From: Liolophura sinensis
Taxonomy: Eukaryota > Mollusca > Polyplacophora > Chitonida > Chitonidae
Length of the DNA: 64,000 nucleotides
NCBI RefSeq assembly: GCF_032854445.1
Contig: NC_088296.1
Location: 26,157,448-26,221,447 of the forward strand
Reading direction: 5' to 3'
Shown here: in pieces, positions 35,176-47,889 of the stretch
How positions within the stretch are numbered: the stretch's first letter is position 1
Layout of the letters: each line of letters opens with the position of its first letter
Made by a program: the position numbers and the translations under genes
Notes under the pieces: model-generated
The model's database searches: none
What the model was told of the DNA's origin: nothing
The model's input: the letters and a program-made list of their open reading frames with translations, nothing else

Positions 35176-36429
35176 TGAAACAATGCTGCCTAAAGATAAT
35201 ATTTTTTAGTAACCCTGTTCGTCCTCGTCCTGCATGGGTGTAAGAACTGTACCAACTGCAGCAAATTTATCGAACATAGCAGGACTTTCTAATTGATAAC
35301 AAACCCTTTTATTTCGATTTTGGGATATTGTTTTCGAAATAAACCTGACTTCCTTTAAGAAAAATAATGCATAGTTATAACATTTTTCTTCACGCAGTGA
35401 TTCTCCCGAGGCGATTTTCTGGCCAGCTCACCATGACAAGTTACTACAGTATCATGCTCAATATGTACGCATTGTGACACAGGTAGCCGTTACCAGTTCC
35501 CTCCATATAAATATGTGGTTTAAAGTGCGTCAGTATAACACTTAAACTAAAATCCAGTTCATTGCAGCGATACTGACAATCGAGAGATAAGAGAATTTAT
35601 GACGTGACAGCTAATCATCACGTGACGCTTTCAGTGCTAGTGACTGGCCAAGTTCATAAGGGCTTCCACAACGTGGCTACTCGGAGTTAATTGCCCGTCA
35701 GAGCCATACCCCCAGTGCGGAACTTCATCTTCTCCGCTTTCATAACTTTATAGAATTTTTTACACACTTTTCTGTGATAGCTGTTCCCTATGTACTGTTT
35801 TATGTGCATATAGTTGCAAACTTTATGCTGACTTTAGGATAATTTTGTCCGTTTTTCACCTTTACTTTGAATTAGTGACGTGGCAGAAAATGTACAGTGA
35901 TTTAGTGTAAGAACTAATTCTTCTGCATGTGCTTTTTCCCATTTAACTAGGCACGGCTGTCTGGCTCGCAGCTTCATTCTTCATGAACTCTCCGTTGTCT
36001 TTCATCATAAAAGAAGTTCGCTCATTGTCGCAGCTGTTCATTTTTCCATTACCCCGCGTTAAAATGGTGAGTTGTTGGCGATACATTTACGCCATTAGCG
36101 GAGTAAACAAACAAGACATCCCTCATCCGCCTTGTTACAACTACGTCATGCACATGGTCTGTTGACTCGTCGGCTATATGAAGCAAGCAAGAGTTCACGG
36201 CCCCTGGAGGCAACGAGAAGCTGGTCATCCAGTGGTAGTTACGTGTCTAACCAATACCCAGACCGCCTCTGGCCTTAACAAGAGGGAGGTCTAACAGAGA
36301 CCTGCGGGTGCCGCACTAGTGCTCTATTCAGGAGTAATACATGACCCTTTCAAGTATGACCTTAGTTACAGTGTCTGAGTAGTTTGCACTATTTAATCAC
36401 TAAATTAAGTCACCGCTATTTTCAGTGAC
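35176..36429. other. Unique region, no gene seen
   Basis: 1.25 kb with ordinary composition. No open frame above about 60 codons and no tRNA-like fold were recognised. Confidence 0.5.
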
Positions 36430-37385
36430 AAACCTATCCCAATGACGATTCGACTCCAGTAGCAATCCGACTCCGTTACCAAATATTTTCCAGAGATAAC
36501 CACACTCCAGTAAAAACCCGACTGTAGTGACATTCCGTTTCTTTTGACAATCCCAATACAGTGACAATTCGACTCCAGTGACTATCCGACCTCATTCAAT
36601 ACCCGACAACAGTGATTGGCCGACACCAGTGACTATACCAGTGACCAGTCGACTACAGTGACTAGCCGACTCCATTGACTAGACGACACCATTGACTAGA
36701 CGACACCAGTGACTAGCCGACTCCAGTGACTAGCCAACATCAGTGACTAGCTGACACCAGTGACTAGCCGAAACAATTAAGTGACTAGCTAACACCAGTG
36801 ATTAACCGACTAGCTAGTACTCTACCGACTCTAGTAACTAGCCAACACCAGTGACTAGCCGACACCAGTGACTAGCTGACTCCAGTGACTAGCCGACACC
36901 AGTGACTAGCCGACACCAGTGACTAGCCGAAGCAATTAAGTGACTAGCCAACACCAGTGATTAACCGACTCCAGTAACTAGCCAACACCAGTGACTAGCC
37001 AAAACCAGTGACTAGCCGACAGGAGTGAATAACCGACATCCGTGACTAGCCGACTCCAGTGAGCAGCAAAGCCCATTGACTAGCCGATTCCAGTGTCTAG
37101 CCGACTCCAGTGACTAGCGACTCCAGTGACTAACCGACACCAGTGACTAGCCGACGCCAGTGACTAGCCGACTTGTGACACGCAGACTCCAGTGACACGC
37201 CGACTCCAGTGACTAGCCGACACCAGTGACTAGCCGACGCCAGTGACTAGCCGACTCGTGACACGCAGACTCCAGTGACACGCCGACACCAGTGACTAGC
37301 GACTCCAGTGACTAGCCGACACCAGTGACTAGCCGACTCGTGACACGCCGACTCCAGTGACACGCCGACTCCAGTGACACACCGA
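36430..37385. repeat. 17 bp minisatellite (CAGTGACTAGCCGACAC)
   Basis: About 55 units of 17 bp. Left edge units are decayed (AATCCGACTCCAGTAG). From 37150 to 37385 a composite with CGTGACACGC is re-amplified about every 90-105 bp. CTAG occurs in nearly every unit. Confidence 0.95.
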
Positions 37386-38259
37386 CACGTTCATGTCCTT
37401 CAGATACTTGTCACAATTCGCAGCTACACATCATATTTATCTGCTTCCTTAATCGTTACTGTACTTGGTTGCCTTAGGGATGTTCGGCTCGTGTTTAGTT
37501 GCGAATCACGATGCTGTATCACAGACCACAGAACAGTGCTTTTCTCACTTTTACCAGAAATACATGTAAATGTAAGAAAAATGGGAAAGGGAAGATAATG
37601 GCGTGGTGGAATCGGATCAGAGCGAGTTTGCTTTCCTTGATGATGATAATGGATAGGAAAGGAGTAGCCGCAAACCGTAAGATACCGGCTATACAATTGT
37701 GCTCATTTCCCGATCGCTGTCAGAGAGATATAAATGAGTTTGCACATAATAAACTCTTAGCCTGGCTCTCACCGTCATCACACGATAGAACATTGGGCGT
37801 GGGTTTACTATTCTCAGCCAGAAGACGACTTAAGACTGACTTTGTTCTGATCATTCATCTGTTATGAACATCACTCTCAGCTCACAGCGTAGCGTGTTCA
37901 AGGAGATGATCGGGAATTACAGCGGATTACTTCACTGTGTATTTACTCAAGTGCAATGTTTTGAGATTGATGAGGTTTAAGAGATGTGTTAGTGTCAGTT
38001 ATTCTAAATCTGTGCGGTCTCCTCAGAACGCAGCCTCTCGCCAGTTTTGCGTATTGCGTATTACATTGTACATTCCTTCACGTTTTATGTATTGTATAAG
38101 ACCAAGACCCAAAACACTAGCTTCTCCGGATTGAGTTGTGAGCGTCCTGGGCTCAAAACACTAGCTTCCCCAGACTGACTCTTGACCATCACCTTTCATG
38201 TACATTTTTCCTGCAAATCTTTCTTTTACAATGTATTGCATTGGGCCTACAATGATCTA
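37386..38259. other. Unique region with edge of a 44 bp repeat
   Basis: A 122-codon frame (37499-37867, +) has no recognisable domain and is not called. 38105-38190 holds about two units of the CCCAAAACACTAGCTTCTCC repeat that is amplified at 39845-40265. Confidence 0.45.
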
Positions 38260-38723
38260 TGGGCCTATGATCTACTGGCGTTAAATAACCTCCATATTGC
38301 TGAAGCAGTGAAGGAAATCTATCCGCTTTCATTGGGTTTAAAGGAGACAACAGATAGTCCTGATGGTACATCTTATTTGGATCTATATCTGTATAAAGAC
38401 GAACAAGGTCTCCTTTCAAGCCGCCTTTACGACAAAAGGGATAATTTCATTTTGATATTGTAAATTATCCTTATTTAGATAGCAATATACCAAAGTGTCC
38501 TTCATATAGCGTATACATATCTCGTCTTGTAGCATTTGTCAGATATTGCGTAAATTGTCATGGCTTTAATCTGCGTCACAAGCTGTTAGTTCAAAAACTA
38601 GTTTGTCAAGGATACTCCATCAAAGGCCTTCATTCGAAGCTTCTCAAATTTTACAATGAATATAATACTCTCGTTGGCAGGTATGAGCAGAGCGTTCAGG
38701 ATCTCCGGAGATCTGCATTGTGA
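38260..38723 (+). pseudogene. Reverse transcriptase C-terminal remnant, frameshifted
   Basis: Coding remnant of a retroelement reverse transcriptase. The frame from 38263 reads AYDLLALNN, then EIYPLSLGLKETTDS, SYLDLYLYKDEQG and RLYDKRDNF. After a one-base shift near 38445-38455 it continues IVNYPYLDSNIPKCPSYSVY, ISRLVAFVRYC and LLKFYNEYNTLVGRYEQ, ending at TGA 38721-38723. The order YIDD...LNN, IYP, ETT, SYLDL, LYDKRD, NxPxLxSNIP, YxVYISxLV is a signature I recognise from RT proteins common in marine invertebrate genomes; the exact clade is not assigned. The catalytic YxDD is reduced to YD and everything N-terminal is missing, so it is dead. Confidence 0.8.
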
Positions 38724-39394
38724 TCAACCACATAGACGACGCTGTTATCCTTATGTGCATATCTATCGTGCACATGGTATTTAACAACATAGACGGCGTT
38801 GGTTGCCGAGTGTAACCGTCTGTCCTATAGATAGCTTTTATACACACCAGCGTGTCATTTGTAACATCATAGATGGCGCCTCTTGTAGTATGAGATCCTT
38901 ACATATTAACGGGAAAGACGTAATCGTCCGTTACTTTTGAATCACAATCTGTTCGGTTAAGGTCTATAATGCTCGTCATTTTCGAACTGTATCTAATACC
39001 GCTTAACCTGGTGCTAGGGGCCGTAAAGGCTGCTATGCTCATTACATCTACATGATGCCTTTATGAACAGTTGCAGTCAAAGCGCGGGTGAGATACCTTG
39101 TTTAATTGTTATTTGATGCGGAAGTCATTGATGGACTACGAATTTGAACTTTGATATGGAATTCATGCCAGGAATATCCACTGCCTGCCCGGCATCATTG
39201 GAAATTGATGACCGCTTCTCTCTTGTGTGTTACAAGCTTTATTTCCTATTTGTATAATTTCTTACAAACCTTTGTCTTTGGGGGTAAGTGTTAAACGTTA
39301 TTTTGGAAATGGATCTTGCGATTATCGATTTGGACTGCCCTTTACGGACTACGAATGGTATACGAATGTCGGACATGATGCTTATATATACATC
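38724..39394. other. Unique spacer, no gene seen
   Basis: CATAGACGACG and CATAGACGGCG with flanking CACATGGTATTTAACAA-like words hint at a decayed repeat at 38720-38880. No gene was recognised. Confidence 0.45.
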
Positions 39395-39505
39395 TTATTT
39401 TGTGTATTGCATCAGGCCTACATCACGTTTTATATATTGTATTGGGCCTACATCACGTTTTATGTATTGCATTATGCCTACATCACGTTTTGCGTAAGAA
39501 CGATA
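39395..39505. repeat. 30 bp repeat (CCTACATCACGTTTTATGTA)
   Basis: CCTACATCACG at 39417, 39447 and 39477: three to four units of 30 bp including TTGCATTGGG. Single decayed units occur at 38080-38105 and 38224-38262, the latter abutting the reverse-transcriptase remnant. Confidence 0.88.
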
Positions 39506-39844
39506 GTGATTTGCGTCGCGTTATATGCAGCCTGGTTAAGTCATCTTTTTCTATCGTGCTATTTCACGTTTAAGGTTTCATGTTACTTAACGTTCTATAA
39601 ATCATGACTGCGATGACGTCATCGACAGCACACAAGTGACCCAGTTAATGCAGTTTGTATCTACTTTAGGGATGGTCTAACACACTGATATAGCCACTCG
39701 AAATGGTGTGTAGGTATTTTAATACGCCGTTAGATTCAAGGCTACAACGCACCTAAGAAGAGGAAATAGACGATTAAACAAAAAATCAGCGATGTTAGTT
39801 GGTTCTCAGTGAGTACATATTTGCTAACAATCCAGTCAAGTACA

Positions 39845-40265
39845 GACACCCAGCTTCTCGGGATAGATTCATGGCAATCCAGGGCCCAAAGCACTGGCTT
39901 CTGCGGAAGGACTTATGGCAATCCACGGCCCAAAATACAAGCTTCTCTGGATTGTCTCATGAAAATCCACTGCCTAAAACACTAGATTCTCTGGATTGAT
40001 TCATGCCCAACCAATACCCAAAACACTAACTTCTTCGGACTGACTCATGACCATCCACTGCCCAACCTCTAGCTTCTCCTGACTGACTCATGACTATAAA
40101 CGGCCCAAAACACTAGCTTCAATGGTTTGACTCATGACCATAAACAGCCCAAAATACAAGCTTATCGGAATTGATTCATGCCAACCAAGGCCCAAAACAG
40201 TAACTTCTCCGGAATGACTCATGACAATTCATGGCCCAAATGACAAGCTTTAAATACCAGCCTTT
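39845..40265. repeat. 44 bp minisatellite (CCCAAAACACTAGCTTCTCC)
   Basis: About nine units near 44 bp: CTCATGACCATCCACGGCCC, AAAACACTAGCTTCTCCGGA, TTGA. CTCATGAC at 40087 and 40131. Quite diverged. Related outlying units are at 38105-38190. Confidence 0.9.
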
Positions 40266-40289
40266 CCAGATTCGTGGCCTTCCACTGAC

Positions 40290-41320
40290 ATGAAAACGTT
40301 CTCTGCACACCTTGCGCATAAACATTTCCTGCACACTTTTCTTTCACAACTTTACTACTCATATTTCCCGCACACATTTTCTGCACACCTTTACTGCACA
40401 CCTTTCCTACACATCTTTCCTGCACACATTTCCTGCACACCTTTATCGCCCATCTTTCTTGCACATCTTTCCTGCACATCTTTCTTTCACGGCTTTACTG
40501 CTCATCCTTCCTGCAAACATTTCCTGCACACGTTTAGTGCATATCTTTTACTGCTCATCTCTACCCCACACCTTTCGTGCACATCTTTCCTGCACATTTT
40601 TCTTACACACCTTTACTTCCCATATTTCCCGCACACTTTTCCTGTACGCCTTTCCTGCATATATTTCCTTCACACATTTCCTGCGCACTTTTGGTGACCA
40701 CACATTTCCTGCATATCTTTCCTACACATCTTTAGTGCACACCTTTCCTGTACATCTTTCTTTCACGGCTTAACGGCTCATCTCTCCCGCAAACATTTCC
40801 CGCACATTTTTCCTATACACCTTTCGTGCATATCTTTCCTGCGCACATTTCCTGCACACATTTAGTGCACACCTTTCCTGCACATCTTTTTTCACGGCCT
40901 TACTGCTCATCTTTCCTGGACACATTTCCTGCATACTTTTCCTGCATACCTTTTCTGCACAACTTTAGTGCACGCCTTTTCTGCACATCTTTCTTTCACG
41001 CCTTTACTGCTCATCTTTCCCACACAAATTTCCCACACACCTTTCCTGTACACTTTTTCGATATCCTTTAGTGGAAATCTTTCCTGCCTATATATCTTTA
41101 TATATAATATATATTATATATATCTTTTCCTGCACACCTTATCGGCACAGCTTTAGTGCAAACCTTTCCAGCATATATATCTTTCCCGCACACATTTCCT
41201 GTACACCTTTTCTTCACACCTTTAGTGCACACATTTCCTGCACACCTTTTCGGCACACCATTAGTGTAAACCTTTCGTGCACATCTTTCCTGCACACATT
41301 TCCCGCTCTCCTTCCCATAT
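40290..41320. repeat. 13 bp minisatellite (CTTTCCTGCACAC)
   Basis: About 75-80 units of 13 bp: CTTTCCTGCACAC, ATTTCCTGCACAC, CTTTAGTGCACAC, CTTTCTTTCACGG. A higher-order set of about eight to nine units ending in TTCACGGCTTTACTGCTCAT recurs four times (about 40490, 40770, 40900, 41000). Pyrimidine-rich. Frame cycles every 39 bp give FPAHISCT-type pseudo-protein. Confidence 0.95.
41099..41122. other. 24 bp perfect AT palindrome inside the 13 bp array
   Basis: TATATATAATAT followed by its exact reverse complement, making a 24 bp perfect palindrome that interrupts the 13 bp array. It can extrude as a cruciform and is a likely breakage or insertion point (inference). Confidence 0.85.
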
Positions 41321-43574
41321 ATACAACAAAGTCTTAGCTTTTCTAGTTGCATACTAGGACGTGTAATAGAAATAGAGACGAAGACATGTTGATATTCAAC
41401 CGACATTAAGGATCGAGGTCACTTAATATGGCACTGGGGGAATAATGTCAAGCTGGTTAGCAGAGCGACAACCGGAAACCAGAGTGTAACGTCAAATTTC
41501 AACTTCCCCGCATGCAGTCGTTATTACCTCTTCTCAGTGCTGTGGTCAAGGTTACTGAATAAAATTATTCAACCTAGGGACTTGCTGTTTAAAATGGCTA
41601 CATGCTTGGTGGATATTATAAAAATAATATCAAGAGCATTAGGCGGGAGACAAAAAAGTGGGAGAAATACGAAGCAGACTCTCCGACACGTGCTTTGTTA
41701 ATGACATCATCATAACTGACCAATGTGTATATTACATCAAGAGTACGTTCGGTCGTAAAATAAAACAAAAAAAACTGTTAAATGTCAGATGTCAATAAAA
41801 AATTATATCATCTGTGTCAAACTCACTTTCCTCAACATATGATAATTAAACTAATTTTCCTGAAAGAAAAATCGATGAAAAAATCGAGCTTGAAGACTTC
41901 ACTTACCTCGGGGTTAGCATCAGGCATGGGTAATCAGGGTTAGGTGTATCAAAGTGTAAAGTGTAAGGGTGGGGACAACGTCCTGTCCGTACAACGTCCG
42001 GCAGGCAAATGGCCTTTCTAAACCCTAATTATGTGCTGTGGAATTTGCCCGAAAGCTTGCAATCCTAATAACACGTCCGATCAGGAAAACGGTGAATTAT
42101 CGTCCATTAGACACGTATGTACGTCAGTCGAATTCTAGTGTATGACAACTCATTTTGACAAGCAAACATTAAACTTACCATAAATTGTTTTGCTCGTTCC
42201 TTGTGTTTTCCCTCAGAATGTCCTGAAAATTCTTGCGACACCATATGGGCACTGGAGAACAGTGCGTGAGAGGGTGTTAATCCTGAGGAGATGCTGATAG
42301 GGCGGTTGTCATCCGAACAATGGTATGACTGCGTTTTACACGATGTCTTAATAGTTGGCTCGTACCAATCGAGGGTTTATTATCCGGACATAGGTGTGAC
42401 TTACACCGATTCACTAGCTTACATCAGATTCGGTCGCTGTCCTCATATCACACTAAACAGTACTAAATTAGAAAGCTTTGTAGCATCTAGACACAGTAGT
42501 ACTCTGGCCAGTATTTTCGGACTGTTTGAGAAATATCCGCATTTCCGGTTGTTTACACACCAATACTCTCTCATCGTCGCTTTCACTTTGACTAAACATA
42601 AGTCCGAACAAATGAATTTTGTCAGCCCAAACTCTCGTCACGGAATCCCTCCTATTTAGACAACACTTTTTCTGCAGCTTGGATTGTTTTTTTCTGGGTG
42701 AAAAATATCCAAAGAACATCAGCCTACAATACAATACACAATCCATATATAACCCTGTGTTGCTTGAGAAAACCAAGTCATGTTGGCTTCATCGCTATGG
42801 CGGCGGACCCAGCACGACGCCACCAGTTCAAGGTGATGTCAACAGTTCTGTTCACACGAGCCCAAATCACTCAACTCATCCCGTCTTCTTACTACAGTTC
42901 TTCCTATTCTCACGAAGCTCCACACGCCGTCATCTACGCAACAAATGCTTCAGATTGCTACTTGTTCTGGGAAAATATCTTGGAGAACTTTGGTCGAGCA
43001 GGTGCAATGATGGAAGTTTTGGTCCTACTCTCTGTGTGAAGAGTTTCAGGTTAAGACACGGATGTGTGAGAAGTGAAAGCCACATATGAGGAAGCGGCTC
43101 TGAGACGCTGTCTTAAGGCACCCCGGTGTTGTGTCAGCCAGTGTATTAACATAGAACAGCGAATCAATATGATAGGCCTATGAAAGCGTCTGATCGCTTA
43201 GTCGCATACAAGCTGCCTTGTCAGATCTGATTGGTAGATAGCAGAGACTGAGACCATCCTCATTGTTTCTAGACATGCCCCACTCTTTTGTCCAACATGT
43301 AAATGATTAAACATTTTAATATGAAAACAGCTTGATGTACGCAACACAACTGTTTTTGACGAAAGAAGTATACTATTACTTATTTGAAAAAATAAAACAA
43401 TTGCACCACAGGAAAGTTCCAGGCAAAAAACCCCAAGGCCTGCTAGTGGCTATTTTGGTTCCTCGAATTATCCTCGAATGTCTAAGAAAACAAACTCCAG
43501 CAGAGCGCTTTCTTTAGCGACAAACCGTAAAACCATAACACGCCCTTTGAAATTTTTACACTACCGAAATGGAC
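41321..43574. other. Unique region, no gene called
   Basis: 2.2 kb without arrays. Overlapping + frames of 122, 156 and 113 codons (42291-43089) show no recognised domain, and they overlap one another in different frames, so none is called. This is the largest gene-free unique stretch and the best place for a missed exon. Confidence 0.4.
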
Positions 43575-43970
43575 AAACACGGCAAGCTGAGATGCTGCTT
43601 CATCCGGAAGATTGCCGGAAAGTTACGAAGTGCGACGCTGTGTGTCCTCTGCACACTGTCACACTGGACACTTTAACACATGAACAGAGTGTTTCTCCGG
43701 AAGAGTGCCGGAAATTTACGAGGTGCGACGCTGTGTTCCTCTGCAGACTGTCACATTTGACAGCCTAACAAATGAACACAGTGTATCTCGGGAAGAGCGC
43801 CGGAAAGTTAGGAGGTGGGACGCTGTGTGTCCTCTGCAGACTGTCACATTTGACAGCCTAACAAATGAACACAGTGTATCTCGGGAAGAGCGCCGGAAAG
43901 TTAGGAGGTGGGCGCTGTGTGTCCTCTGCAGACTGAACACATTGGATACTCCTACAAATGACAGAGTGTA
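43575..43970. repeat. 93 bp repeat, four units
   Basis: GCCGGAAA recurs at 43614, 43707, 43799 and 43892 (spacing 93, 92, 93). Key words are CGACGCTGTGTGTCCTCTGC, CTGTCACATTTGACAGCCTA and AATGAACACAGTGTATCTCG. CTGTCACATTTGACAG is a 7-bp-arm inverted repeat in units 2 and 3. Confidence 0.93.
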
Positions 43971-44684
43971 TACGTAATTATTACTACACCGAAGCAGATC
44001 AGAAAGTCCCAAGTATCAATCAACACAGACACTGCCAGAAGGAATCCGCTCCAGCGATAGATTTTTCTAATGACTGGCGTTTATTTATGACCGGAAACTT
44101 GCAATTAAGTTCGCCGAGTAGCTTCAGCGAGGTGAGTGACACGGTCTGTGTAATAATATCGGTGAATGTATACACAGAGGTTGGGCGGCCTTGTAAATCA
44201 CTACGCCTCAAGCAGTAGAACAACTGTTATAGCCTCGTGTAATTCTAGACCTTCTCGAACTCTCCGGCGACCAGGCTACAAATTGGTCATAGCGAGCAGA
44301 TAGAGAAGAAAAACAAACCAAGTACAAATATACCATCTCCACTTAATGCATAGATAATACTCTACAGGTATTTTTCTTTGCGATGAGATAATGAAATTTT
44401 GCTTCAGGCCTTATTTTATTTAAACGGATATAGTTGTGTTTTCTAAGATATAAATATAACAATTTAAACAATAATGTGCTAAATAAATAAAGGTTTGAAG
44501 ACTAGCTATAAGTGTGTTTTCTTCAATTCGTTTTCCACATACTCTAATGAATTAATATGCTCATGTAGTGTCAATTGCATGCTGTAAAACAAATGTCTAG
44601 GAATAAAAACAAAATGTTATTTCCCACAGGTGTAGAAACTCTAATAAACAGACTTAAATGAAAACTCGGTCGATCCCGCTTTGC
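43971..44684. other. Unique spacer, no gene seen
   Basis: A+T-rich between 44320 and 44640; nothing recognised. Confidence 0.5.
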
Positions 44685-45090
44685 AGGAAACTATATGGAA
44701 CCTGCTTTGCGGGAAACTATATGGAACCCGTGTTGTGGGAAGCTCTGTGGAACCCCCTTTGTTGGGAACTCTGTTGTTGGGAACCCGTGTTGTGGGAAGC
44801 TCTGTGGAACCCCCTGTGTTGGGAACCCGTGTTATGGGAAGTTCTGTGGGACCCCCTTTGTTGGGAACTCTATTGTTGGAAGCTCTGTGGAAGCCCCTTT
44901 GTTGGGAACTCTATTGTTGGAAACCCGTGTTTTGGGAAGCTCTGTGGAACCCCTTTTTTTGGAAACTCTCTGAAACCCCCTTTGACGGAAACTCTGTGGA
45001 AAACGCTTTGTTCGAAACTCCGTGAAACCCGCTTTGTGGGAAACTCTATTGAACTCCCTTTGTTGGAAACTCTATGAAAGATTTCCGGAA
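44685..45090. repeat. Mixed 15/27 bp minisatellite (GGAACCCGTGTTGTG)
   Basis: Two related unit types alternate: 15 bp (GGAACCCGTGTTGTG, GGAACTCTATTGTTG) and 27 bp (GGAAGCTCTGTGGAACCCCC, TTTGTTG). The mixed order points to deletion or gain of a 12 bp segment within one ancestral unit. Decays toward 45090. Confidence 0.9.
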
Positions 45091-45582
45091 AGTCTAGTAA
45101 GAATGAACAATAGTGATGAACTTTATCAGTCGGACATTTCCACACACGTGTTTTAGTCTGCTAGCTGGTTGATTCAATAAAACATGGGAAACAAAGTAAC
45201 AGAAAGCAACCATGGTGCATTACTTGATATTCTGATATGTTCAATATTATTTCAGTTAATAATTGGCGCCGTGAGAAGTGTACCGATCAAAATCAATTTC
45301 AAGAGAATGTCTTCAGTAATTAGTGAAACTGTTCGATGAGAGGATTTTCTCCCTTCTCTGACCTGTCTGTTAAATACAGTACACATATCCTATCAGTTCC
45401 ACAAATATTCTTTTACACTAACAGGGTGATATATTGAATATTGAATATTATTACGTTATAACAACAAAATGCATTCTAGCATACTTCGGGCAACAGACTT
45501 TCTCAAAAAAAATCTAGAGATTAATTTTTTGAATGTAAGACACCGTATTTTGTGTCCTCAAGCCCTGGCAGGAGAGAGAGAT
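45091..45582. other. Unique spacer, no gene seen
   Basis: No coding, RNA or repeat signal recognised. Confidence 0.5.
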
Positions 45583-45857
45583 TATTTATTTATTTATTTA
45601 TTTGATTGTTGTTTTACGTCTTAGTCAAGAATATTTCACTCTTACGACGGCGGCCAGCATTATGATGGGAGGAAACTGGGCAGAGACGGGGGGAAACCCA
45701 CGACCACCCGCAGGTTGTTGGCAGACCGTCCCACTTATGGCCGGAGAGGGAGTCAGCATGAGCTGGACTTGAACTCACAGCGATCCCATTGGTGAATAGG
45801 CTCCTGGGTCACTACGCTGCTCTAGCGCACTAACCAACCGAGCCATGGAGGCCCCGA
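45583..45857 (-). mobile_element. SINE family A, full length
   Basis: tRNA-derived SINE read on the - strand. Head GGGGCCTCCATGGCTCGGTT with A box TGGCTCGGTTGG (complement 45834-45845) and B box GAGTTCAAGTCC (complement 45765-45776). Body includes CAACCTGCGGGTGGTCGTGG, and the 3' end is TATTCTTGACTAAGACGTAA followed by an AATAAATAAAT tail. About 275 bp. It holds the segment (about 45669-45716) that matches the 45 bp array at 13.8-17.5 kb. Its internal Pol III promoter boxes look better kept than in other copies. Confidence 0.93.
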
Positions 45858-46740
45858 GAACGAGAGTACGTACCGTAGATGTTGTTGTGTATCCAGAGGC
45901 ATTAAATGTCAGGCCCTAAGATCATACAGTGTGATCAAAGCTTGGCGGTGCTACATTTGCAATGAAGCTTTCAGAACAAAAATATTCATCAAGATCAAGT
46001 TGAATTTAAAACAGATAAAACAAAGAAGGTCAAAAGGAGCCGGAGTATGGCAAAAACTCACAACTATAACTTTCGGTGGATCTTCCGGCATCTGTTTGAT
46101 CCTGGGCCAAGTAACATTTAGTATGTCCACACACACACTACATAATACAATCCATTTGGCCTGATCGCCACTACTCACACGAAATGCGGGCGCGGGGTAA
46201 ACACAAAAAACACTAAGCTTACTAAGCTATTACGTGGAGGCGAATGCTGTGCGCCGCTGTCTGGTTATTGAGACCACGGTAGAAATTTCTAAACAAACGC
46301 TCGAGAATCCACACACCATGTGGCTGATGCAAATACCCGTCTTGTACAAAAAGCGATAAATGATGCCGACATGGAGTCTACGACAAAAGTAAGACCAAAT
46401 GTCACCATATAAAAAGGTTAATAGACCTATATATAGGTATACTGGTTTTCCATGATATCGCACTTGTCATTAGCGACAGATTGGATAATCGCTCTGCCAT
46501 TTTACTTTCTCTTATATTAGGCCAATCTAGATTGGAGACCATAATGATTAAGTCTACAAATGTCAACAACCATGCCTGAAATATATCACAGTAAATAACT
46601 AAATAACAGCAAGCATAAAGTACATGGAAAGAAATCTTTCAAAAAATCAATATAAATGCGTATATCAATCATTACAATCGCAAAAAATACTTCAAATAAT
46701 CAATAAGTTACGAAACTTAAAACAAACTGAAAATAGCCTC

Positions 46741-46800
46741 AACTGTATGATACTACTGTGTGATACAACTGTGTGATACAACTGTGTGATACAACTGTTG
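46741..46800. repeat. 15 bp short repeat (TGTGATACAACTG)
   Basis: Four units of TGTGTGATACAAC at 15-16 bp spacing. Absent at the matching place in copy 3, so it arose after duplication. Confidence 0.85.
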
Positions 46801-47889
46801 TTACAACGAAGAAATTTTAGAAGCACTGTTCTTCTTTTTTCTGAGTTTTATTTTGTGAATACCAACTGAATACCAAAGAGTTAGAAATAAAGTTTCCGAT
46901 TGCAGTAATAATGCTGTAATTAAGTTAAACCAAGGGCGTTGTCTTCTTATGTTTTTGGTTTGTTTTACAGATTCTGTCCATTAGGCTTTCAAGTGTAAAC
47001 CAATATAAACACAGTGACAGAATGATTTTCCTGGAGGAGAGGCTGCATGTTTGATTTTATTTGGTTAGATATTGACCGTAAAACAGCGTTTTGTCAGCGA
47101 TGGCAGAATACATGCGCACGTGAAATCTGTTCCTTAAGTCTAGATCACAATGTGTCAGAGACAAATGAAGATATATCTCTGTAGAACCAGCTCTGCTTTG
47201 TCCAGAGTTTGTCGATACATCTGACATTGATTAGACCTATCACACACTATGTTACAATTGATGCTGCCTAACTAAACATCTCTATCACAAAACCATTCGA
47301 GCATAGAAAGAAATTAGCCGTTACTACTTAATTGCCTTGTTTAAGCCGTTTCTGAACACTCAACCACAGAAGCCTCGCTGGAGACTCGCATAGAGAAGAC
47401 TCTATGATAGCACAGCGGAAGTCGATAGGTCTTCACAGACACGCATCTTAACAAGTGATATTAGAGAAGTCGCTGTTAAAGGCGCTGGTCAATAAGGATG
47501 TTTGGTCACATTAGGGCCGAGGAGCCGAGCAAATATTTGATCGCAACAGATTGCTTTGTGTTGAAACTAGGTGACGTATGACTAGTAATGTAGAGCATAG
47601 TAACTGATTGGTGTAGGTTTGATGATCACCTGTAGCGGGTGTCACCATCAGTCATGAAGGCTACCGCCTCACCACTGATGGTATCAAAAATGTGCCTTGA
47701 TTTTCAGATATCACTTCGGGCTTTAGTATTACGACAGTTGACGGAGAACACAGTTCATATTTGCAATGATGCGTTTTGTGCATTGGCAGTTTAAACCCGA
47801 ATGATATATGTTTTATTTAAATACCGAAATTATATATACGAACAGACACGGGCAAGCCAACAGTCCCGACGAACTGACGTTAAGGGTGA

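Noticed and set aside
42291-43089. Three overlapping + frames of 113-156 codons in a unique region
   Set aside because: Different frames overlap and none shows motifs or splice borders I can defend.
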